NCBI GenBank assembly: GCA_018266915.1
Contig: JAFDZM010000045.1
Span: 186,001 to 250,000, forward strand
Reading direction: 5' to 3'
Origin: Bacteroidota bacterium
Lineage (GTDB): Bacteria; Bacteroidota; Bacteroidia; Sphingobacteriales; Sphingobacteriaceae
Length of the DNA stretch: 64,000 bases
Shown: positions 29,021 through 37,670 of the stretch, one piece after another
Layout of the letters: the number at the start of each line of letters is the position of its first letter
Position numbering within the stretch: the stretch's first letter is position 1
Position numbers and translations under genes: made by a program
The notes under the pieces: generated by a model
Database searches by the model: none
Told to the model about the DNA's origin: nothing
What the model saw: only the letters and a program-made list of their open reading frames with translations

Positions 29021-29115
29021 TTTTGCTTTTAAAACAAATTTCTATATTTGCAGCACCCTAATTAATTCTTTATACCCGAAAGCCCTTGCTGCCACAGCAG
29101 GGGCTTTCTACTTTA
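29021..29115 (+). ncRNA. Candidate short transcript: promoter plus hairpin without an ORF
   Basis: On the plus strand, TTTTG (29021-29025) and TATATTTG (29043-29050) are 17 bp apart, the best paired -33/-7 promoter match I noticed here. About 22 nt after the expected start lies a hairpin AAAGCCCTTGCTG / CAGCAGGGGCTTT (29079-29108). The transcript would be about 60 nt. It could instead be a leftover promoter and a terminator of the minus-strand gene that ends at 29145. Confidence 0.35.
29079..29108. terminator. Strong hairpin between trhO and the DUF5686 gene
   Basis: AAAGCCC-TTGCTG pairs with CAGCA-GGGGCTTT around a three-base loop. It follows the minus-strand DUF5686 gene and is the likely terminator of it. 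Confidence 0.7.
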
Positions 29116-29144
29116 AATACTGTATATCAAATAGTTAGATCAGT

Positions 29145-31601
29145 CTATTTGATACCATAGAATATCCTGAAGCCTTGTACAGTTTTATGGTTGCCTTCAA
29201 ATGCAAAGCCGTAATCGACACGGAAGATCAATCGTTGGATCCCAAAATAGAATTCAGAGTAGTTGTGATTGTTGTTTTCGCTCAGGTAATTCACGCCGAT
29301 GATCTCATCCAGTTTTAAACGCCTTAACCCGGGTATATTATTAAACAGGTAGCCGGTAAAATTATGCTCGAAATGTGCCTCAATATATCCCTGGTTAGCA
29401 CTATAGGTGTAAAATGGGAGGAAATGAAAGCTTCCGGGTGTTGGGTCGAAAGTAGTACCCTGGTTACCCTGGAAATGGTTGTAATCCATAAAATACAGCT
29501 TGCTGCGATTGAAAAAATCGCCCGCCGCAAATTTGAATGCTGAAAAACCGGTGATGCCTGTATTCAAATGTTCCTGGAATACTTCCACCGATGCAAAATC
29601 ATAATCAACATCAGAGCCTAAAACACCATTAATCCCTTTCCTGTAATTTACTCTGATCTGCGGATATGGCGACTGCTCATATACCCGCCCAGTCGGCCTC
29701 GTATCATATTGCTGATCAAAGGTAAAAGTGAGCGATGTAGATAATGTTAAAGCCTGATTTTGCGGGAAAAGCACGGAGCGGTCGGTTGCAGCGCTATCAG
29801 GAGCGAGTGGATTGTTTGACGTGAACCGGCGTCCTTTGTATGTAGTTATAGCGTAATAAGAGTTATTATATAACTGCGTGCGATTTGCATAGGATAGGTC
29901 AGCTTTTAGCAATATGCCGTTAGCTATATCCCGCTGATAACCTATTTCTCCATATTCCGAGCGATAAAATTTCACAAAGTTCTGTTCACTCAAAAGCGTA
30001 CTCAAGGTATTGAAGTAAAGCGAACGCGTGCCCACATTGCTCAGATCAAGTATGGCGCTGCCGCCACCAAAGATGATCTTTCTCCGGTTATTCGGATCAA
30101 AATCATATTCGCCTTTTAATTCAGCATTAAACTGTTTGCTTGAGTAACCATACCTCAGATCAGGCGTGAGCCGGTAGTTGCGCAATAGGTCAAGATAATG
30201 TACATAAGTACCACGCAAATTAATACCTGCGCCTTCCACTGTATTATAAAACACGGTTTGTATAAAAGGATCTACATAGATGGAATCTTTATTATTGTTG
30301 TATGCTCCCTTATAACCGAAAGGAATATAAGGCAGTGGCAGGAAGGCGTTTTTACGTCGCTGGTCTGGCGCATATTTTGCTATTGCCTGGTCCAGTTCAG
30401 CCTTAAACTCTTTTTTGGCGTAATCGCTTTTCTCCTGCCTTGTTAATGGAACAGGTCGCACACTATTCCAATAAACGGTATCCCTGCTATTTTCAATAGT
30501 ATCCATGCGCATACGTTCGCCATTGAAATAATGGTCGGGGAAGTTTGGATTCAGGTTATAGTGATTGTAAATATTCAGGAAATATCCCTCAAACTGGAAA
30601 CCCAATACAGTCCCCCTGAAGCTATATTGCGCAGCCAACGGCATCCAAACAGAATCAGTTATGGGCACATATTCCTGGCTTATGCGGATGGTATCCACCA
30701 GGTTAATGCCATTATCTTTTTTAGTCAGCATCAAATCGGCGCTATACAAACGCCAGTCGCCATCTATTATATAAATAAACCCGGTAAAAACGGGATCGAA
30801 TGTATGCTTTGGTACTACCTTGATCTTATGAACAGCGATGCCATTTTCTATTTTTGTACCGATAAGCTCGTACCTATAATAATGTGGCGCATTGGATGCC
30901 AGGGGCGATATAAAACCATGACTGCTCAATCCCTGCACAAAAAAAATGTCTTTATAAAAATTCACCGCCAGGTCTGAGGCCTTGTTGTAGCTGAAGGCCG
31001 TATTCTGACCAAATGATTTGGAGGCGATCATCTCCTCCTTCACCTTATTGGGTAACTGAAAATTGTAATTCGACAATGATTCCGACTGATACAATATTCC
31101 TTTACCGCTGCTGTCCACACTCAGGGCATCGGCTACATTCTGGTTCATCAGCGATTTAGGTATCTTATCAAGCTTTTGAACGCCTTTTACATAAGCAATG
31201 CACGAATATTTTTTAACCTGGTTCAGGTAATATTCACGTTTGTCAATCACCCTTTGCACAATATACATTGCTGAGTCGCTGCTGAATTTTTGCAGGACAT
31301 AATTCTCATCGATCAATTGAACATTGTGGTAAATGTTCTGATCTGTGACAGTAATTTTCGCCGTTACTTCTTTGTAACCAACAAACCTGTATACCACATT
31401 ATAGGTTCCGGGAGAGAGTTTAAGCTGATATTTCCCTTCCTCATTAGCGACCGTTCCATAAGTTGAGTTCTTGATATAAACAGCCGCATAGGAAATTGTT
31501 CTGTTAGCCTGATCGCTAACCCTGCCGCTCAATAAATAGGTTTGAGCCTTAACAGATAGATTGATAATTATGGTAAAAATAAGCAGCAGGTATTCTCTCA
31601 T
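29145..31601 (-). CDS. DUF5686/carboxypeptidase-regulatory-like outer-membrane protein
   Basis: This 818-residue protein has a signal peptide (LLLIFTIIINLSVKAQ), a CarboxypepD_reg-like domain (SGRVSDQANRTISYAAVYI, then GTYNVVYRFVGYKE), and the long DUF5686 region with SAMYIVQRVIDKREYYLNQVKKYSCIAYVKG and a C-terminal beta-barrel ending in aromatic-rich strands (YGFAFEGNHKTVQGFRIFYGIK). Family members are Bacteroidota outer-membrane proteins of unknown role. It is transcribed alone. Confidence 0.85.
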   Translation of the reverse strand: MREYLLLIFTIIINLSVKAQTYLLSGRVSDQANRTISYAAVYIKNSTYGTVANEEGKYQLKLSPGTYNVVYRFVGYKEVTAKITVTDQNIYHNVQLIDENYVLQKFSSDSAMYIVQRVIDKREYYLNQVKKYSCIAYVKGVQKLDKIPKSLMNQNVADALSVDSSGKGILYQSESLSNYNFQLPNKVKEEMIASKSFGQNTAFSYNKASDLAVNFYKDIFFVQGLSSHGFISPLASNAPHYYRYELIGTKIENGIAVHKIKVVPKHTFDPVFTGFIYIIDGDWRLYSADLMLTKKDNGINLVDTIRISQEYVPITDSVWMPLAAQYSFRGTVLGFQFEGYFLNIYNHYNLNPNFPDHYFNGERMRMDTIENSRDTVYWNSVRPVPLTRQEKSDYAKKEFKAELDQAIAKYAPDQRRKNAFLPLPYIPFGYKGAYNNNKDSIYVDPFIQTVFYNTVEGAGINLRGTYVHYLDLLRNYRLTPDLRYGYSSKQFNAELKGEYDFDPNNRRKIIFGGGSAILDLSNVGTRSLYFNTLSTLLSEQNFVKFYRSEYGEIGYQRDIANGILLKADLSYANRTQLYNNSYYAITTYKGRRFTSNNPLAPDSAATDRSVLFPQNQALTLSTSLTFTFDQQYDTRPTGRVYEQSPYPQIRVNYRKGINGVLGSDVDYDFASVEVFQEHLNTGITGFSAFKFAAGDFFNRSKLYFMDYNHFQGNQGTTFDPTPGSFHFLPFYTYSANQGYIEAHFEHNFTGYLFNNIPGLRRLKLDEIIGVNYLSENNNHNYSEFYFGIQRLIFRVDYGFAFEGNHKTVQGFRIFYGIK

Positions 31602-31685
31602 TATTTTTAATAAAACCCTATATAGAACAGCGGGGTGGCAAAATGTTTGTCAAAATAGGTATTTAAAGGATATTTCATTCAACAT

Positions 31686-31716
31686 AAAAAAAGAGTTCAC
31701 TGTGGAACTCTTTTCT
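31686..31716 (-). terminator. Terminator after the 45-residue ORF
   Basis: AAAGAGTTC pairs with GAACTCTTT around CACAGT, with a T-run on the minus strand at 31692-31686. It lies 30 bp after the small ORF at 31746-31883. Confidence 0.65.
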
Positions 31717-31745
31717 TTTCATAGGTAGATGACAATTTATATAGA

Positions 31746-31883
31746 TCAGGCAGCTTGTTTAGCCTGGAGTTGTTTTTGTCCTGAACGCGCAGCCTTAAAA
31801 TTTTCAAGGTCGGCCAACAATAACGCTTTTAATTCCAAGTCAAGCGCTTTTACTATTACGGTGGTTTTACTTAAGTTTTTCAT
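31746..31883 (-). CDS. Small 45-residue ORF
   Basis: The ORF starts at an ATG at 31883 and encodes MKNLSKTTVIVKALDLELKA followed by a helical, Ala/Leu/Lys-rich tail ending QAKQAA. It is predicted to be one amphipathic helix with no signal peptide. Support for a real gene is its terminator just downstream and a TATTTTTG box upstream at 32031-32038 on the minus strand; the leader would be long (about 145 nt). The family is not recognised and it may not be translated. Confidence 0.45.
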   Translation of the reverse strand: MKNLSKTTVIVKALDLELKALLLADLENFKAARSGQKQLQAKQAA

Positions 31884-32129
31884 AGGTTGATGTTTTGTTA
31901 TATGTTGAAGTAAATACCAATTTTATGCCAAGTACTTAAAAATCTCAAATCTGCTCAAAAACAAAGATTTAGGGAATCACTAACTTTTATCAAAGTATAA
32001 ACAGACATACAGGGCGTATAATTTTGTATACAAAAATAGACAGAAACTAATTGCAGTCCCCCCTTTTGCAAGCAAAATGAACGGGACTAAATTCTTTATC
32101 GAAAGGATGGAAATTCTATAAAAGAAAAA

Positions 32130-32157
32130 ATCTCTTGCCGCCCCCACGTCAAGAGAT
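32130..32157 (-). terminator. Orphan terminator-like hairpin
   Basis: ATCTCTTG pairs with CAAGAGAT around a GC-rich loop, with a T-rich stretch after it on the minus strand. No gene lies between it and the terminator at 32315, so it may end a small RNA or read-through. Confidence 0.45.
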
Positions 32158-32314
32158 CTTAGTCAGATAATTGCTGTTAATGAAATAACAAATATGACTA
32201 CTTTTACGCTATCCGGAATCAAAAGGTTACCTAAAATCACTTCAGATAACATATTTTTTCTATCTCATTTTCAAATACTTACATAAAACACTAAAAATAT
32301 AGTCAAATAAAAAA

Positions 32315-32336
32315 GGGATACCCCATCGGATATCCC
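32315..32336 (-). terminator. Terminator after the glycine-rich gene
   Basis: GGGATA pairs with TATCCC around a 10-base loop, followed by six T on the minus strand. Confidence 0.7.
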
Positions 32337-32386
32337 CTGAAATTTAATTTAACCTCTTCCAGATATGGAAAAGTCCTTTGATCCTT

Positions 32387-33406
32387 TTATTGCTGAGTTT
32401 CGGATTGCTGATCGCTGCTGTTATTGTTATTCTGGTTATCGGCAGTGCCTCCTCCATCGATGCTTACGATCTTATAAGCTTTTTTACCGTTAGCATCTTT
32501 TACTTCCTGGTAATAGATGCCATCCTCAGATACATAATAAGTAGTACCTGATAATTTCACCTTACGGCAATCAGGAGGTAACTGGCTTACAATATCCCCT
32601 ACATGCGGCATAACTGAGTTCGCACCTGAGGCATTGGTATTTAGCTGACCGTCCTTACCAACCACCTCGTAAACCACAGTTCCGTCATCTTTGGTAATAG
32701 CCTGGTAGTATACACCATTTTTCTCATAGTATTGCTGGCCGTCTATCACAATAGATTGCGCATCACTTGGTAAAGTATTGATGGCAGCGCCAACCGGAGG
32801 TTCAACTACAGTATATTGATCGTTATTATAGTTATAGAAGAAACCATCGCTATAAAAATACGGATCGCCATCCCAATAAAACGAATAATAGCCGTAAGGA
32901 AGGAAGCCAAAACCCAGGCCCAGCCACGGATAATACAAGCTACCATAAAAGCCGCCATTGTAAAAGTATCCGCCATGATGCCCCCATCCGTAACCACGGC
33001 CATAGTAACCGCCATGCCCATATACGCCCCCACCAACTGAGCCGGGTACAAAACCACGGTGTGTACTCGCAAAGGCATTATTCCTAATAACACCGTTACG
33101 TGTTACAAAACCGCCTCTTGATGTAACCATCCCACGCGAACCTGCAATACTGCCTGTACGCGGAGAAAAGCCACTGCGGGGAGCGAAACCGCCGCTACGA
33201 GGGGCCGATATACCTACAGACGAACGGCCGGCACTTGAAAATCCGCCGCTGGAATGGCCTCCGGAGAAACCGCCGCCGCCACCTGAGTGACCGCCGCCAC
33301 CACCACCACCGCCGCCTCTATGCTGGGCAGTGGCTGTTGCAGCCATAAACAAACACATTACTGCGCTCAAGCCGGTAAGTGTTAAATATTTGAATATCCT
33401 TTTCAT
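32387..33406 (-). CDS. Glycine-rich secreted protein, DUF6515-like
   Basis: The 339-residue protein has a signal peptide (MKRIFKYLTLTGLSAVMCLF, cleaved near ATATAQ), then a Gly/Ser/His-rich segment of about 100 residues including a run of nine glycines, a tyrosine- and glycine-rich hydrophobic stretch (about 125-190), and two copies of a YYxxxGxYYQ module (VIDGQQYYEKNGVYYQAI and KLSGTTYYVSEDGIYYQEV). The second part matches DUF6515-type repeats seen in Bacteroidota. Function is unknown; a cell-envelope or extracellular role is likely. Confidence 0.8.
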   Translation of the reverse strand: MKRIFKYLTLTGLSAVMCLFMAATATAQHRGGGGGGGGGHSGGGGGFSGGHSSGGFSSAGRSSVGISAPRSGGFAPRSGFSPRTGSIAGSRGMVTSRGGFVTRNGVIRNNAFASTHRGFVPGSVGGGVYGHGGYYGRGYGWGHHGGYFYNGGFYGSLYYPWLGLGFGFLPYGYYSFYWDGDPYFYSDGFFYNYNNDQYTVVEPPVGAAINTLPSDAQSIVIDGQQYYEKNGVYYQAITKDDGTVVYEVVGKDGQLNTNASGANSVMPHVGDIVSQLPPDCRKVKLSGTTYYVSEDGIYYQEVKDANGKKAYKIVSIDGGGTADNQNNNNSSDQQSETQQ

Positions 33407-33526
33407 GATCTTATAAATTGATATGATAATTTTTTAGGTATTTGCAATATAACGTATATGTTTTCCAATAGTATCAATAGGGCCATAAAAATTATGCAAG
33501 ATGTAAATCATCGCAAAATTGCCCCA

Positions 33527-33928
33527 TCAAATGCGTAGTATGCGATAGCTCAGGTAAGCATATTGTTTCGACCTGTGCGGCTTTATAACCGCCGCCATAA
33601 ATGGCATCAATTGCTTCAATAAACTACCGCCTGCAAGTATAAATACGAAAACAACACCGGTTTGTAACAATTTGCTGAACATTTCGCGTTTGTTTTCTAC
33701 CGTCGTTTTGTATGCCCTGTGTATCAGCACCAAAACATTGGCCCCGGTATTTTTTACCTGGTGAGAGGATTTTACTACCAATTGAGATTTTGCCTGCAGA
33801 TAATTGCTATTAATTCTAAGCGGACTGAACTTAGGCATATAAAGCAGGTAGGTAACTGCAATAAAAAGATAAATGGTCGTTAACAACACAACGAGACATT
33901 TTTTTACGATGGCATTCCCGGCTTTCAT
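33527..33928 (-). CDS. Small membrane protein of unknown function
   Basis: I chose the ATG at 33928 (133 residues, MKAGNAIVKKCLVVLLTTIY); an upstream TTG at 33946 would add six residues. There are two predicted transmembrane segments, at about residues 10-30 and 83-105, with a soluble loop of about 50 residues containing a heptad-like KSQLVVKSSHQVKN stretch. No family is recognised. It lies 120 bp upstream of the glycine-rich gene, same strand. Confidence 0.5.
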   Translation of the reverse strand: MKAGNAIVKKCLVVLLTTIYLFIAVTYLLYMPKFSPLRINSNYLQAKSQLVVKSSHQVKNTGANVLVLIHRAYKTTVENKREMFSKLLQTGVVFVFILAGGSLLKQLMPFMAAVIKPHRSKQYAYLSYRILRI

Positions 33929-34432
33929 CACCTTTTTATAAAGCAATACTAAATATACGCAAATTTATTAACTATGACATGCAGAAATACAAAATGTTTA
34001 ATTTACATACGCATTAGTATGTATTTTTTAAAAATGTATGACATATCAATTTTTCTTAACTAACTTTATCTTACTGATCTAAGACATTACGGAGCATTGC
34101 CTCCTTTTTGCTGATTTCAAAGCATTCTCTCTCTCACATTTATTTTAATAGCAAAAAGAAACCGGAAAATACCTCGCGTATTTTCCGGTCACAATTAACT
34201 CATTAACTGTCTTATCATTAACTCCTAATTAATAAAATAATCCAGTTCATTTGAAGTGGCAAAGTTGCGTCTTGCAATTTAATTAATGATGTAATTTTTT
34301 AGATACAATTAATTAAAACGACGAATATGTCAGTTTTTAAGAAAAACTTTGGTTAAAAATAAAAATCCACAGTAGGTTTGACCCCCCGGACTATATTTTA
34401 ATAATTAACTATTTAACTAATTCTTTTTACTC
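33929..34432. other. Gene-free interval before the second SusC gene
   Basis: This 504-bp AT-rich interval holds no ORF of note. It has a long hairpin at 34161-34189 and a long leader region for the SusC gene. I see no clear -7 box or operator. Confidence 0.5.
34161..34189. terminator. Long hairpin in a gene-free interval
   Basis: ACCGGAAAATAC pairs perfectly with GTATTTTCCGGT around five bases (CTCGC). T-rich sequence follows on the minus strand. No gene ends near it on either strand. Confidence 0.5.
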
Positions 34433-37400
34433 ATGAAAAAATCTCTACTTCTGATTTTGTGCTTTCTGCTGGCCTCGGCGCAGCTATTTGCGCAAACTCA
34501 CACCGTGACAGGGAAAGTTACGGGAAAAGATGACGGCTTGCCGATACCGGGAGTATCCGTAAGCGTAGCCGGTACCAACACCGGTACACAAACAAAAGTC
34601 GATGGTACTTATTCACTCCAGGCAGCCGATGGCGCAAAGCTGACATTCAGCTTTATCGGATATGCCAGTCAGACACTGACGGTAAGTGGATCCACGCTTA
34701 ATGTTGCCCTGGTTACTTCCAGCCAGCAATTGGGCGAGGTGGTTGTAACCGGTGCATTAGGCTTAAGCAGGACCCGTAACCAACAAGCCTATGCAGCTCA
34801 ACAGGTAAACGGCGACGAAGTAAGCAAACAACGTTCTGATAACTTTGTCGATGGATTATCCGGTAAAGTGGCTGGCCTCCAGGTAACTCAAAATAATACC
34901 CTTGGCGGTTCAACCAACGTTGTACTTCGTGGTTATAAATCTATTTTCTACAATAACCAGGCGCTGTTTGTAATTGACGGAGTGCCCATCGGAAATGAAA
35001 ATACAAATACCACCGATCAGATGACCGGCGGCGGTGGTTATGATTACGGCAGCCCGGTATCAGATATCAATCCGGATGATATTGAAAGCGTTACTGTTTT
35101 AAAGGGGGCAGGAGCAACAGCGCTTTATGGTTCGCGGGGAAGCAACGGTGTTATTTTGATCACCACCAAAAAGGGCAGAAAAGGATTAGGCATAACGATC
35201 AACTCAACCGTTAGCCTGAACGAAATAGATAAATCAACCTTCCCGCAATACCAGAAGCAGTATGGCGCGGGTTATGCGCAGTATTTTAATCAGGCTAATA
35301 TATTCGGCAATCCGAACGCACAGGTTGCTCCTACAGCTGATGATGCTTCAAACGGAACGGCATTTGATCCAAACCTGATGATCTATCAGTGGGACGCATT
35401 TGACCCAACTTCACCCTATTATGGCAAGGCCAGGCCATGGGTTGCAGCTAAGAACGACCCAACTACTTTCTTCATAAAACCAATCTCGACAGACCAGAGT
35501 ATTATGATCACCAATGGCGGGGATAATGGTGATTTTAAATTAGGTTACACCAAGAGCATCAACAACGGTGTTATACCGAACAGCCGTTTGGATAAAAATA
35601 TTGTTGATCTGGCTGCTACTTATAAAATCACTCCCAAACTGAGTGTAGGTGGTGCTTTGAATTTCTCTAATATTAATGGTCGCGGCAGAGGCGGAACTGG
35701 TTATGACGGTAATCAGTCTGATAATCGTAATGTAATGACTAACTTCAGGCAGTGGTGGGAAACCAACGTTGATGTGCAAGAGTTAAAACAAGCTTATGAG
35801 CGCACCGGGCAAAACGTAAGCTGGAATATGGCCGACCCACAGGACGGCAACACCTTCCCTGCTTTCTGGAACAACCCCTACTGGGTAGTTGATCACAACT
35901 ACGAAACCGACTCGCGTAACCGTTACCTCGGTAATGTAAATGCGAACTACAAAGCAACATCCTGGTTAAACTTCACCGGCCGCGTTTCATTGGATAGTTA
36001 TTCTGAAATGCAGGAAGAGCGCTATGACGTTGGTAGTATCGGTGTGCCTTACTATTCAAGATATAACCATGATTATTCTGAAACAAACTTCGACCTGTTA
36101 GCCAATGTAAATAAAGACCTTGGCAAAGATTTTAACCTGAAAGCTGTTTTGGGTACCAACATCAGGAAGGATTATGAGAACAGCATTTTTGCCAGCACTA
36201 ATGGTGGTTTGATCGTACCGGGTTTATATTCATTATCCAATACCTTAAATTCACCTTTATCACCGGTTGAAGCTGAATACAGAAAAGAAGTTGACGGTGT
36301 TTTTGGCAGCGCGACCCTTACCTGGAGAAATATGATCACATTGGACGGTACGTTAAGAAGGGATAAATCCTCAACTTTACCTGCTGCCAACAATGCGTAT
36401 TACTATCCATCAGTATCAGCAGGCTTCACCTTCTCCGAACTACTTAAAAACTGGACCTGGTTGTCATACGGTAAAATACGCGCCAACTATGCGCAGGTAG
36501 GTAGCGATGCTCCTTACTATAGTACATTAGATACCTACACCATTGGTACCCCATTTGGTTCGTTACCCCAAACAATACTTAACTCGACCAAGAATAACTC
36601 AAACCTGAAACCTGAACAAACCAAGAGCAAAGAAATTGGTTTAGAATTGGCGTTTTTCCATAACAGGTTAGGTTTTGACGGTACTTACTATGTTACAAAT
36701 ACTTTTGACGAAATATTACCTGTTAACGTATCAAACGCAACAGGTTACACCAACGAGTTCCTGAATGCAGGTAATGTTCAGAATAAAGGTGTGGAACTTT
36801 CTGTTAACGGTACACCTCTTAAGACCCGGGATTTTAGCTGGAAAATCACTGTAAACTTTACTGCTGCCTATAACAAGGTTACTGCTTTGTATAAAGATGC
36901 AAGCGGTAAAGAAGCAACCAATTTAGAGCTGGCCAGCTTCCAGAACGGTGAAAGCTTAAATGCCCCGCTCGGGCAATCGTTGGGTACTATCAGGGGTACA
37001 GATTATGTGTATACTAATGGGCAAAAAACTGTTGGGCCTGATGGTCAATACCTGATTTCACAAACATCAAATAATGATATCGGTAATACCAACCCTAACT
37101 GGACAGGCGGTATCAACAACCAGTTCAGTTATAAGAACTTCACTTTAAGCTTCCTGATTGATATCCGCAAAGGCGGCTCGGTATTCTCGAATGACCTTGC
37201 TTATGGGTTAGCCGATGGTATTTATCCATTAACGGCTTATACCAATGACCTGGGCAAACCAGTTCGTAACCCATTAGATCAGGGCGGCGGTATGATCCGT
37301 CCGGGTGTATATGCAAATGGCCAGCCTAATACAACCCGTGTAACTGCCTTTAACTATGGCGACTTTGGTGATGGTGTAGGCTTATTGCCATTAAAAGCAT

Positions 37401-37657
37401 TTGTTTATGATGCCAGCTATGTAAAACTGCGCGAAGTTTTGGTAGGTTATTCATTACCTCAAAATATTGTTAGCAAGCTTGGGCCGGTAAAAGATGTGAC
37501 CTTTCAGCTGATTGGCCATAACTTATGGATCATCCACAAAAACCTGCCTTATGCAGACCCTGAAGATGCTTTAAGCTCAGGCAACCTGCAGGGTATTCAG
37601 GAAGGTGCTTATCCAACCACCCGCACTTATTCATTTAACTTAAAAGTACGTTTCTAA
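34433..37657 (+). CDS. SusC/RagA-family TonB-dependent transporter
   Basis: The 1074-residue protein has a signal peptide (MKKSLLLILCFLLASAQLFAQ), a carboxypeptidase-regulatory-like domain (about residues 23-100), a plug with LGEVVVTGALGLSRTRNQQAYAAQ and VVLRGYKSIFYNNQALFVIDGVP, and a barrel ending YSFNLKVRF. It pairs with the SusD-like gene 13 bp downstream. No enzyme or regulator gene adjoins, so the substrate cannot be guessed; it differs from the SusC at 21628 in its plug and barrel. Confidence 0.95.
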   Translation: MKKSLLLILCFLLASAQLFAQTHTVTGKVTGKDDGLPIPGVSVSVAGTNTGTQTKVDGTYSLQAADGAKLTFSFIGYASQTLTVSGSTLNVALVTSSQQLGEVVVTGALGLSRTRNQQAYAAQQVNGDEVSKQRSDNFVDGLSGKVAGLQVTQNNTLGGSTNVVLRGYKSIFYNNQALFVIDGVPIGNENTNTTDQMTGGGGYDYGSPVSDINPDDIESVTVLKGAGATALYGSRGSNGVILITTKKGRKGLGITINSTVSLNEIDKSTFPQYQKQYGAGYAQYFNQANIFGNPNAQVAPTADDASNGTAFDPNLMIYQWDAFDPTSPYYGKARPWVAAKNDPTTFFIKPISTDQSIMITNGGDNGDFKLGYTKSINNGVIPNSRLDKNIVDLAATYKITPKLSVGGALNFSNINGRGRGGTGYDGNQSDNRNVMTNFRQWWETNVDVQELKQAYERTGQNVSWNMADPQDGNTFPAFWNNPYWVVDHNYETDSRNRYLGNVNANYKATSWLNFTGRVSLDSYSEMQEERYDVGSIGVPYYSRYNHDYSETNFDLLANVNKDLGKDFNLKAVLGTNIRKDYENSIFASTNGGLIVPGLYSLSNTLNSPLSPVEAEYRKEVDGVFGSATLTWRNMITLDGTLRRDKSSTLPAANNAYYYPSVSAGFTFSELLKNWTWLSYGKIRANYAQVGSDAPYYSTLDTYTIGTPFGSLPQTILNSTKNNSNLKPEQTKSKEIGLELAFFHNRLGFDGTYYVTNTFDEILPVNVSNATGYTNEFLNAGNVQNKGVELSVNGTPLKTRDFSWKITVNFTAAYNKVTALYKDASGKEATNLELASFQNGESLNAPLGQSLGTIRGTDYVYTNGQKTVGPDGQYLISQTSNNDIGNTNPNWTGGINNQFSYKNFTLSFLIDIRKGGSVFSNDLAYGLADGIYPLTAYTNDLGKPVRNPLDQGGGMIRPGVYANGQPNTTRVTAFNYGDFGDGVGLLPLKAFVYDASYVKLREVLVGYSLPQNIVSKLGPVKDVTFQLIGHNLWIIHKNLPYADPEDALSSGNLQGIQEGAYPTTRTYSFNLKVRF

Positions 37658-37670
37658 TCCCTATAAAGAC

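Larger units (their letters stand above)
31884..32386. other. Gene-free interval with two hairpins
   Basis: This 503-bp AT-rich interval has no convincing ORF. It holds a candidate -7 box of the small ORF (32031-32038, minus strand), a hairpin with an 8-bp stem ATCTCTTG/CAAGAGAT at 32130-32157 followed by T-run on the minus strand, and the terminator of the next gene at 32315-32336. What transcript the middle hairpin ends is not clear. Confidence 0.5.

Noticed and set aside
30531..30977. 148-codon open frame opposite the DUF5686 gene
   Set aside because: No recognisable protein features, while the minus-strand gene is intact across this region.
32192..32281. 29-codon plus-strand ORF in the gene-free interval
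   Set aside because: No promoter or ribosome-site support and a composition like random AT-rich DNA.
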